DNA of 64,000 nt. Source: Xylocopa sonorina (Eukaryota > Arthropoda > Insecta > Hymenoptera > Apidae). Location of the stretch: contig NW_027490092.1 in NCBI RefSeq assembly GCF_050948175.1, positions 3,906,001-3,970,000 of the forward strand. The letters run 5' to 3'. How positions within the stretch are numbered: the stretch's first letter is position 1; each line of letters opens with the position of its first letter. Positions 55,235-64,000 of the stretch are shown one piece after another. The position numbers and the translations under genes are program-made. A model generated the notes under the pieces. That model was given only the letters and a program-made list of their open reading frames with translations, ran no database searches and was not told the origin of the DNA.

Positions 55235-55238
55235 CTTG
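55235..55238. repeat. Target-site duplication, right (CTTG)
   Basis: The second copy of the 4-bp target. It is followed directly by CAAGGAAATGG, the continuation of the interrupted satellite palindrome. Confidence 0.88.
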
Positions 55239-56500
55239 CAAGGAAATGGCGTTTGCAGATGTCTACGTATCGTAGCAATAGAGTTCTTATGATTCTTAAA
55301 ACGCGATATCGGATCCCATTTCTATGTTTCATGGTAAGATATAATATGATTTGCGAAGTGTTATGTATTCCTCGTCTACACTTCAAATGAATGTAAATGC
55401 GACACTTTCTTGCAAGGAAATAGCGTTTGCAGATGTCTACGTATCGTAGCAATGGATTTCTGCTGCTTCTTAAAACGCGATATCGCATCTCACTTCTATG
55501 ATTCATGGTAAGATATAATATGATTTGCGAAGTGTCATGTATTCCTCGTCTACACTTCAAATGAATGTAAATGCGACACTTCCTTGCTAGGTAATAGCGT
55601 CTATAGATGTCTAGGTATCGTAGGAATAGAGTTCTAATGCTTCTTAAAACACGATATCGCATCTCATTTCTATGTCTCATGGTAAGATATAATATGATTT
55701 GCGAAGTGTTATGTATTCCTCGTCTACACTTCAAATGAATGTAAATGCGACACTTTCTTGCAAGGAAATAGCGTTTGCAGATGTCTACGTATCGTAGCAA
55801 TGGATTTCTGATGCTTCTTAAAACGCGATAACGCATCTCATTTCTATGTTTCATGGTAAGATATAATATGATTTGCGAAGTGTCATGTATTCCTCGTCTA
55901 CACTTCAAATGAATGTAAATGCGACACTTTCTTGCAAGGAAATAGCGTTTGCAGATGTCTACGTATCGTAGCAATGGATTTCTGCTGCATCTTAAAACGC
56001 GATATCGCATCTCACTTCTACGATTCATGGTAAGATATAATATGATTTGCGAAGTGTCATGTATTCCTCGTCCACACTTCAAATGAATGTAAACGCGACA
56101 CTTCCCTGCAAGGAAACAGCGTTTGCAGATGTCTACGTATCGTAGCAATAGAGTACTTATGATTCTTAAAACGCGATATCGGATCTTATTTCTATGTTTC
56201 ATGGTAAGGTATAATATGTTTTGCGAAGTGTTATGTATTCCTCGTCTACACTTCAAATGAATGTAAATGCGACACTTTCTTGCAAGGAAATAGCGTTTGC
56301 AGATGTCTACGTATCGTAGCAATGGATTTCTGCTGCATCTTAAAACGCGATATCGCATCTCACTTCTATGATTCATGGTAAAATATAATATGATTTGCGA
56401 AGTGTCATGTATTCCTCGTCCACACTTCAAATGAATGTAAATGCGACACTTCCCTGCAAGGAAATAGCGTTTGCAGATGTCTACGTATCGTAGCAATAGA

Positions 56501-57718
56501 GTACTTATGATTCTTAAAACGCGATATCGGATCTTATTTCTATGTTTCATGGTAAGGTATAATATGTTTTGCGAAGTGTTATGTATTCCTCGTCTACACT
56601 TCAAATGAATGTAAATGCGACACTTTCTTGCAAGGAAATAGCGTTTGCAGATGTCCACGTATCGTAGCAATGGATTTCTGATGCTACTTAAAACGCGATA
56701 ACGCATCTCATTTCTATGTTTCATGGTAAGATATAATATGATTTGCGAAGTGTCATGTATTCCTCGTCCACGCTTCAAATGAATGTAAATGCGACACTTC
56801 CTTGCAAGGAAATAGCGTTTGCAGATGTCTACGTATCGTAGCAATAGAGTTCTTATGATTCTTAAAACGCGATATCGGATCTCATTTCTATGTTTCATGG
56901 TAAGATATAATATGATTTGCGAAGTGTTATGTATTCCTCGTCTACACTTCAAATGAATGTAAATGCGACACTTCTTTGCAAGGAAATAGCGTTTGCAGAT
57001 GTCTACGTATCGTAGCAATAGTGTTCTTATGATTCTTAAAACGCGATATCGCATCTCATTTCTATGTTTCATGGTAAGAGATAATATGATTTGCGAAGTG
57101 TCATGTATTCCTCGTCTACACTTCAAATGAATGTAAATGCGACAGTTCCTTGCTAGGAAATAGCGTTTGCAGATGTCTACGTATCGTAGCAATAGAGTTC
57201 TAATGCTTCTTAAAACGCGATATCGCATCTCATTTCTATGTTTCATGGTAAGATATAATATTCATTGCGAAGTGTCATCCTTTCCTCGTCTACGATTCAA
57301 ATGAATGTAAATGCGACACTCCCTTGCAAGGAAATAGCGTTTGCAGATGTCTACGTATCGTAGCAATAGAGTTCAAATGCTTCTTAAAACGCGATATCGG
57401 ATCTCATTTCTATGTTTCATGGTAAGATATAATATGATTTGCGAAGTGTTATGTATTCCTCGTCTACACTTCAAATGAATGTAAATGCGACACTTCTTTG
57501 CAAGGAAATAGCGTTTGCAGATGTCTACGTATCGTAGCAATAGAGTTCTTATGATTCTTAAAACGCGATATCGCATCTCATTTCTATGTTTCATGATAAG
57601 AGATAATATGATTTGCGAAGTGTCATGTATTCCTCGTCTACACTTCAAATGAATGTAAATGCGACAGTTCCTTGCTAGGAAATAGCGTTTGCAGATGTCT
57701 ACGTATCGTAGCAATAGA
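56501..57718. repeat. 7-monomer HOR unit, copy 1
   Basis: The GTACTTATGA marker starts at 56501 and recurs at 57719, exactly 1,218 bp (7 x 174) later. The unit includes GATAACGC, GTAAGAGATAAT and ATCCTTTCCTCG variants. Just upstream (about 55970-56640) is a 2-monomer (348-bp) tandem repeat with CTGCTGCATC and GTAAGGTATAATATG. Confidence 0.85.
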
Positions 57719-58742
57719 GTACTTATGATTCTTAAAACGCGATATCGGATCTTATTTCTATGTTTCATGGTAAGGTATAATATGTTTTGCGAAGTGTTAT
57801 GTATTCCTCGTCTACACTTCAAATGAATGTAAATGCGACACTTTCTTGCAAGGAAATAGCGTTTGCAGATGTCCACGTATCGTAGCAATGGATTTCTGAT
57901 GCTACTTAAAACGCGATAACGCATCTCATTTCTATGTTTCATGGTAAGATATAATATGATTTGCGAAGTGTCATGTATTCCTCGTCCACGCTTCAAATGA
58001 ATGTAAATGCGACACTTCCTTGCAAGGAAATAGCGTTTGCAGATGTCTACGTATCGTAGCAATAGAGTTCTTATGATTCTTAAAACGCGATATCGGATCT
58101 CATTTCTATGTTTCATGGTAAGATATAATATGATTTGCGAAGTGTTATGTATTCCTCGTCTACACTTCAAATGAATGTAAATGCGACACTTCTTTGCAAG
58201 GAAATAGCGTTTGCAGATGTCTACGTATCGTAGCAATAGTGTTCTTATGATTCTTAAAATGCGATATCGCATCTCATTTCTATGTTTCATGGTAAGAGAT
58301 AATATGATTTGCGAAGTGTCATGTATTCCTCGTCTACACTTCAAATGAATGTAAATGCGACAGTTCCTTGCTAGGAAATAGCGTTTGCAGATGTCTACGT
58401 ATCGTAGCAATAGAGTTCTAATGCTTCTTAAAACGCGATATCGCATCTCATTTCTATGTTTCATGGTAAGATATAATATTCATTGCGAAGTGTCATCCTT
58501 TCCTCGTCTACGATTCAAATGAATGTAAATGCGACACTCCCTTGCAAGGAAATAGCGTTTGCAGATGTCTACGTATCGTAGCAATAGAGTTCAAATGCTT
58601 CTTAAAACGCGATATCGGATCTCATTTCTATGTTTCATGGTAAGATATAATATGATTTGCGAAGTGTTATGTATTCCTCGTCTACACTTCAAATGAATGT
58701 AAATGCGACACTTCTTTGCAAGGAAATAGCGTTTGCAGATGT

Positions 58743-58755
58743 CTACGTATCGTAG
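58743..58755. other. Monomer dyad 1, CTACG-tat-CGTAG
   Basis: A perfect 5-bp inverted repeat around a 3-base loop. It recurs in most monomers. A common variant, CTACGTATCGAAG, breaks one pair. Confidence 0.9.
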
Positions 58756-58782
58756 CAATAGAGTTCTTATGATTCTTAAAAC

Positions 58783-58792
58783 GCGATATCGC
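58783..58792. other. Monomer dyad 2, palindrome GCGATATCGC
   Basis: A perfect 10-bp palindrome in type A monomers. Frequent variants are GCGATATCGG, GCGATAACGC and GCGATGTCGC. Type B monomers lack it but carry a replacement dyad at the same place. Confidence 0.9.
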
Positions 58793-58834
58793 ATCTCATT
58801 TCTATGTTTCATGGTACGATATAATATGATTTGC

Positions 58835-58864
58835 GAAGTGTTATGTATTCCTCGTCTACACTTC
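58835..58864. other. Monomer dyad 3, GAAGTGT / ACACTTC inverted repeat
   Basis: Two perfect 7-bp arms (58835-58841 and 58858-58864) are separated by 16 bases. Type B monomers replace ACACTTC with ACGATTC and lose most of the pairing. Confidence 0.85.
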
Positions 58865-58885
58865 AAATGAATGTAAATGCGACAC

Positions 58886-58899
58886 TTCCTTGCAAGGAA
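58886..58899. other. Monomer dyad 4, 14-bp palindrome TTCCTTGCAAGGAA
   Basis: A perfect 14-bp palindrome present in many monomers. Several variants change only the centre and leave the arms paired, for example TTCCTCGCTAGGAA and TTCCTTCCAAGGAA. Others, such as TTCCCTGCAAGGAA and TTCTTTGCAAGGAA, break one pair. The LTR at 53675 integrated inside a copy of this palindrome. Confidence 0.92.
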
Positions 58900-59104
58900 A
58901 TAGCGTTTGCAAATGTCTACCTATCGTAGCAATAGTGTTCTAATGCTTCTTAAAACGCGATATCGCATCTCATTTCTATGTTTCATGGTAAGAGATAATA
59001 TGATTTGCGAAGTGTCATGTATTCCTCGTCTACACTTCAAATGAATGTAAATGCGACACTTCCCTGCAAGGAAATAGCGTTTGCAGATGTCTACGTATCG
59101 TAGC

Positions 59105-59160
59105 AATAGAGTTCATATGATTCTTAAAACGCGATAACGGATCTCATGTCTGTGTTTCAT
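59105..59160. repeat. Fragment of the third-domain module right of the LTR
   Basis: GATAACGGATCTCATGTCTG, the marker of the 14-monomer family left of the insertion, reappears here at 59133. It shows that the blocks on either side of the LTR have exchanged material or share a source. Confidence 0.75.
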
Positions 59161-59339
59161 GGTAAGATATAATATGATTTGCGAAGTGTTATGTATTCCT
59201 CGTCTACACTTCAAATGAATGTAAATGCGACACTTCCTTGCTAGGTAATAGCGTCTATAGATGTCTAGGTATCGTAGGAATAGAGTTCTAATGCTTCTTA
59301 AAACACGATATCGCATCTCATTTCTATGTTTCATGGTAA

Positions 59340-62039
59340 GATATAATATTCATTGCGAAGTGTTATCCTTTCCTCGTCTACGATTCAAATGAATGTAAAT
59401 GCGACACTCCCTTGCAAGGAAATAGCGTTTGCAGATGTCTACGTATCGTAGCAATAGATTTCTAATGCTTCTTAGAACGAGATATTGCATCTCATATCTA
59501 TGTTTCATGATAAGATATAATATTCGTTGCGAAGTGTTATATATATTCCTCGTCTACACTTCAAATGTAAATGCGACACTTCCTTCCAAGGAAATAGCGT
59601 TTGCAGATATCTACGTATCGTAGCAATAGGTTTCTCATGCTTCTTAAAACACGATATCGCATCTCATTTCTATGTTTCATGGTAAGATATAATATTCATT
59701 GCGAAGTGTTATGCATTCCTCGTCTACACTTCAAATGAATGTAAATGCGACACTCCCTTGCAAGGAAATAGCGTTTGCAGATGTCTACGTATCGTAGCAA
59801 TAGAGTTCAAATGCTTCTTAAAACGAGATATTGCATCTCATATCTATGTTCATGATAAGATATAATATTCATTGCGAAGTGATATGCATTCCTCGTCTAC
59901 GATTCAAATGAATGTAAATGCGACACTTCCTTGCAAGGAAATAGCGTTTGCAGATGTCTGCGAATCGTAGCAATATAGTTCTTATGATTCTTAAAACGCG
60001 ATATCGCATCTCATTTCTATGTTTCATGGTAAGATGTAATATGATTTGCGAAGTGTTATGTATTCCTCGTCTACACTTCAAATGAATGTAACTGCGACAC
60101 ATCCTTGCTAGGAAATAGCGTCTGCAGATGTCTAGGTATCGTAGCAATAGAGTTCTAATGCTTCTTAAAACGCGATATCGCATCTCATTTCTATGTTTCA
60201 TGGTAAGATATAATATTCATTGCGAAGTGTTATCCTTTCCTCGTCTACGATTCAAATGAATGTAAATGCGACACTCCCTTGCAAGGAAATAGCGTTTGCA
60301 GATGTCTACGTATCGTAGCAATAGAGTTCAAATGCTTCTTAAAACGAGATATTGCATCTCATATCTATGTTTCATGATAAGATATAATATTCATTGCGAA
60401 GTGTTATGCATGCCTCGACTACGATACAAATGAATGTAAATGCGACACTTCCTTGCAAGGAAATAGCGTTTGCAGATGTCTACGTATCGTAGCAATAGAG
60501 TTCTTATGATTCTTAAAACGCGACATCGCATCTCATTTCTATGTTTCATGGTAAGATATAATATTCATTGCGAAGTGTCATGTATTCCTCGTCTACACTT
60601 CAAATGAATGTAAATGCGACACTTCCTCGCTAGGAAATAGCGTTTGCGGATGTCTACGTATCGTAGCAATAGATTTCTAATGCTCGTTAAAACGCGATAT
60701 CGCATCTCATTTCTATGTTTCATGGTAAGATATAATATAATTTGCGAAGTGTCATGTATTCCTCGTCTACACTTCAAATGAATGTAAATGCGACACTTCC
60801 TTGCTAGGAAATAGCGTCTGCAGATGTATAGGTATCGTAGCAATAGAGTTCTAATGCTTCTTAAAACGCGATATCGCATCTCATTTCTATGTTTCATGGT
60901 AAGATATAATATTCATTGCGAAGTGTTATCCTTTCCTCGTCTACGATTCAAATGAATGTAAATGCGACACTCCCTTGCAAGGAAATAGCGTTTGCAGATG
61001 TCTACGTATCGTAGAAATAGAGTTCTAATTCTTCATGAAACGCGATATCGCATCTCATTTCTATGTTTCATGGTAAGATATAATATGATTTGCAAAGTGT
61101 TATGTATTCCTCGTCTACACATCAAATGAATGTAAATGCGACACTTCCTTGCAAGGAAATAGCGTTTGCAGATGTCTACGTATCGTAGCAATAGAGTTCT
61201 TATGATTCTTAAAACGCGATATCGCATCTCATTTCTATGTTTCATGGTAAGGTATAATATGATTTGCGAAGTGTTATGTATCCGTCGTCTACACTTCAAA
61301 TGAATGTAAATGCGACACTTTCTTGCAAGGAAATAGCGTTTGTAGATGTCTACGTATCGTAGCAATTGATTTCTGCTGCTTCTTAAAACGCGATATCGCA
61401 TCTCATTTCTATGTTTCATGGTAAGATGTAATATGATTTGCGAAGTGTTATGTATTCCTCGTCTACACTTCAAATGAATGTAACTGCGACACTTCCTTGC
61501 TAGGAAATAGCGTCTGCAGATGTCTACGTCGCGAAGCAATAGAGTTCAAATGCTTCTTAAAACGAGATTTTGCATCTCATATCTATGTTTCATGATAAGA
61601 TATAATATTCATTGCGAAGTGTTATGCATTCCTCGTCTACGATTCAAATGAATGTAAGTGCAACACTTCCTTCCAAGGAAATAGCGTTTACAGATGTCTA
61701 CGTATCGTAGCAATAGAGTTCTAATGCTTCTTAAAACGCGATATCGCTTCTCATTTATATGTTTCATGGTAAGATATAATATGATTTGCGAAGTGTTATG
61801 TATTCCTCGTCTACACTTCAAATGAATGTAAATGGGACACTTCCTTGCAAGGAAATAGCGTTTGCAGATGTCTAGGTATCGTAGCAATAGAGTTCTAATG
61901 CTTCTTAAAACGCGATATCGCATCTCATTTCTATGTTTCATGGTAAGATATAATATTCATTGCGAAGTGTTATCCTTTCCTCGTCTACGATTCAAATGAA
62001 TGTAAATGCGACACTCCCTTGCAAGGAAATAGCGTTTGC
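59340..62039. repeat. Irregular, more diverged satellite stretch
   Basis: These monomers show more private changes than elsewhere. Near 59540 there is a 2-bp insertion (GTTATATATATTCC) and just after it a 4-bp loss (CTTCAAATGTAAATG). Near 59849 one T is lost (TATGTTCATG). Singletons include CGACATCGC, CTCGACTACGATAC and ATCCGTCGTC. I see no clear HOR period. It looks like an older, less homogenised stretch. Confidence 0.6.
60346..60360. other. Type B replacement dyad GAGAT-attgc-ATCTC
   Basis: In type B monomers the GCGATATCGC position reads GAGATATTGCATCTC. The 10-bp palindrome is lost, but 5-bp arms GAGAT/ATCTC around a 5-base loop take its place. The change travels with the other B-type markers CATATC, CATGATAAG and ATTCATTGCG. 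Confidence 0.8.
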
Positions 62040-62239
62040 AGATGTCTACGTATCGTAGCAATGGATTTCTGCTGCATCTTAAAACGCGATATCGCATCTC
62101 ACTTCTATGATTCATGGTAAAATATAATATGATTTGCGAAGTGTCATGTATTCCTCGTCCACACTTCAAATGAATGTAAATGCGACACTTCCCTGCAAGG
62201 AAATAGCGTTTGCAGATGTCTACGTATCGTAGCAATAGA

Positions 62240-63455
62240 GTACTTATGATTCTTAAAACGCGATATCGGATCTTATTTCTATGTTTCATGGTAAGGTATA
62301 ATATGTTTTGCGAAGTGTTATGTATTCTCGTCTACACTTCAAATGAATGTAAATGCGACACTTTCTTGCAAGGAAATAGCGTTTGCAGATGTCCACGTAT
62401 CGTAGCAATGGATTTCTGATGCTACTTAAAACGCGATAACGCATCTCATTTCTATGTTTCATGGTAAGATATAATATGATTTGCGAAGTGTCATGTATTC
62501 CTCGTCCACGCTTCAAATGAATGTAAATGCGACACTTCCTTGCAAGGAAATAGCGTTTGCAGATGTCTACGTATCGTAGCAATAGAGTTCTTATGATTCT
62601 TAAAACGCGATATCGGATCTCATTTCTATGTTTCATGGTAAGATATAATATGATTTGCGAAGTGTTATGTATTCCTCGTCTACACTTCAAATGAATGTAA
62701 ATGCGACACTTCTTTGCAAGGAAATAGCGTTTGCAGATGTCTACGTATCGTAGCAATAGTGTTCTTATGATTCTTAAAACGCGATATCGCATCTCATTTC
62801 TATGTTTCATGGTAAGAGATAATATGATTTGCGAAGTGTCATGTATTCCTCGTCTACACTTCAAATGAATGTAAATGCGACAGTTCCTTGCTAGGAAATA
62901 GCGTTTGCAGATGTCTACGTATCGTAGCAATAGAGTTCTAATGCTTCTTAAAACGCGATATCGCATCTCATTTCTATGTTTCATGGTAAGATATAATATT
63001 CATTGCGAAGTGTCATCCTTTCCTCGTCTACGATTCAAATGAATGTAAATGCGACTCTCCCTTGCAAGGAAATAGCGTTTGCAGATGTCTACGTATCGTA
63101 GCAATAGAGTTCAATGCTTCTTAAAACGCGATATCGGATCTCATTTCTATGTTTCATGGTAAGATATAATATGATTTGCGAAGTGTTATGTATTCCTCGT
63201 CTACACTTCAAATGAATGTAAATGCGACACTTCTTTGCAAGGAAATAGCGTTTGCAGATGTCTACGTATCGTAGCAATAGAGTTCTTATGATTCTTAAAA
63301 CGCGATATCGCATCTCATTTCTATGTTTCATGATAAGAGATAATATGATTTGCGAAGTGTCATGTATTCCTCGTCTACACTTCAAATGAATGTAAATGCG
63401 ACAGTTCCTTGCTAGGAAATAGCGTTTGCAGATGTCTACGTATCGTAGCAATAGA
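62240..63455. repeat. 7-monomer HOR unit, copy 3
   Basis: The GTACTTATGA marker at 62240 starts a further copy. The spacing to the next is 1,216 bp because of two 1-base deletions, near 62325 (TATTCTCG) and 63112 (GTTCAATGC). About 62040-64000 as a whole copies 56300-58263 at an offset of about 5,738 bp. Confidence 0.83.
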
Positions 63456-64000
63456 GTACTTATGATTCTTAAAACGCGATATCGGATCTTATTTCTATGT
63501 TTCATGGTAAGGTATAATATGTTTTGTGAAGTGTTATGTATTCCTCGTCTACACTTCAAATGAATGTAAATGCGACACTTTCTTGCAAGGAAATAGCGTT
63601 TGCAGATGTCCACGTATCGTAGCAATGGATTTCTGATGCTACTTAAAACGCGATAACGCATCTCATTTCTATGTTTCATGGTAAGATATAATATGATTTG
63701 CGAAGTGTCATGTATTCCTCGTCCACGCTTCAAATGAATGTAAATGCGACACTTCCTTGCAAGGAAATAGCGTTTGCAGATGTCTACGTATCGTAGCAAT
63801 AGAGTTCTTATGATTCTTAAAACGCGATATCGGATCTCATTTCTATGTTTCATGGTAAGATATAATATGATTTGCGAAGTGTTATGTATTCCTCGTCTAC
63901 ACTTCAAATGAATGTAAATGCGACACTTCTTTGCAAGGAAATAGCGTTTGCAGATGTCTACGTATCGTAGCAATAGTGTTCTTATGATTCTTAAAATGCG
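63456..64000. repeat. 7-monomer HOR unit, copy 4 (cut by window end)
   Basis: This copy begins with GTACTTATGA and follows 57719-58263 to the last base, including the rare CTTAAAATGCG found at 58254-58263. Confidence 0.83.

Larger units (their letters stand above)
57719..58812. repeat. 7-monomer HOR unit, copy 2 (nearly complete)
   Basis: This copy matches 56501-57594 at a 1,218-bp offset. It diverges near 58813, where GGTACGATATAAT replaces GATAAGAGATAAT. Confidence 0.85.
58743..58916. repeat. Reference satellite monomer (type A)
   Basis: One nearly consensus type A copy of exactly 174 bp, given as a reference; the start point is arbitrary. It contains 62 G+C (36%). In order it holds CTACG-tat-CGTAG, GCGATATCGC, the A-type block ATGATTTGCG, the GAAGTGT / ACACTTC arms and TTCCTTGCAAGGAA. 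It contains the EcoRV word GATATC and the SnaBI word TACGTA, so a digest should give a 174-bp ladder. I see nothing matching the mammalian CENP-B box pattern. Confidence 0.95.
55235..64000. repeat. 174-bp tandem satellite array, right block
   Basis: The same monomer in the same orientation resumes immediately after the insertion, about 50 copies to the window edge. The phase is exactly continuous: GATGTC lies at 53520 and next at 55258, a distance of 1,738 = 174 + 1,560 + 4, which is one monomer plus the insertion plus its 4-bp target duplication. Most copies here are type A. The type B copies carry a local variant ATCCTTTCCTCG in place of ATGCATTCCTCG. The array runs off the window end. Confidence 0.98.

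Noticed and set aside
54966..55292. Plus-strand ORF of 108 codons across the LTR 3' end
   Set aside because: It crosses the LTR/satellite junction and its repeated LVGASE comes from the 27-bp direct repeat. There is no sign of coding function.
54904..57246. 780-codon minus-strand ORF
   Set aside because: It is a chimera of about 12 satellite monomers and antisense LTR sequence. The low-complexity Ser/Arg/Pro/His tail is the G+C-rich LTR end read backwards.
1..64000. TATAAT-like words (GATATAATATG) in nearly every monomer, resembling bacterial -10 boxes
   Set aside because: The array is eukaryotic satellite. The motif is part of the A+T-rich monomer and has no partner -35 element or downstream gene.
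1..64000. Possible CRISPR array or iteron-type origin
   Set aside because: Repeats are contiguous 174-bp units with no unique spacers and no cas or rep genes. The scale is far beyond iterons.
1..64000. Primate alpha satellite (about 171 bp)
   Set aside because: The length is close, but I see no CENP-B box and no recognisable alpha-satellite sequence, and the palindromic content is different.

Overview
This window is almost entirely one tandem satellite DNA. A 174-bp monomer (about 36% G+C in a counted copy) runs head to tail in a single orientation, roughly 359 times, from base 1 to base 64000. The only interruption is a 1,560-bp insertion at 53675-55234. I find no protein-coding gene, tRNA, rRNA or CRISPR array. 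A long, frame-indifferent, hierarchically repeated satellite carrying an LTR-type insertion points to a eukaryotic nuclear chromosome, most likely centromeric or pericentromeric heterochromatin. The host cannot be identified from the sequence; an insect is possible but is only a guess.

Each monomer carries several dyad symmetries: GCGATATCGC, a 14-bp perfect palindrome TTCCTTGCAAGGAA, CTACG-tat-CGTAG, and GAAGTGT...ACACTTC spaced by 16 bases. Two interleaved monomer types are obvious. Type A has GATATC and ATGATTTGCG. Type B has GAGATATTGCATCTC, ATTCATTGCG and ATGCAT.

Layout: (1) 1-13691 is a 41-monomer higher-order repeat (HOR) of 7,131 bp. One full unit and 92% of a second are present, and I saw no difference between them wherever I compared them. 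(2) About 13692-22240 holds shortened, rearranged and slightly diverged versions of that unit. (3) About 22241-46430 is a second HOR family, with large modules recurring at 42-45 monomer offsets and shorter nested duplications of 16 and 11 monomers. (4) About 46431-53674 is a third family with a 14-monomer (2,436-bp) HOR. (5) 53675-55234 is the insertion, best read as a solo LTR: TG...CA ends, 12/14-bp inverted termini and a 4-bp target duplication CTTG. (6) 55235-64000 is a fourth family with a 7-monomer (1,218-bp) HOR in four copies, around an irregular stretch at about 59.3-62.1 kb.

The long minus-strand reading frames exist because 174 is divisible by 3 (58 codons), so one frame stays open across many monomers. 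Type B monomers close it with TGA, and single-base indels break it. I treat all of these frames as non-coding. The features worth a second look are the array's architecture, its conserved dyads, and the LTR integrated exactly inside the satellite palindrome.
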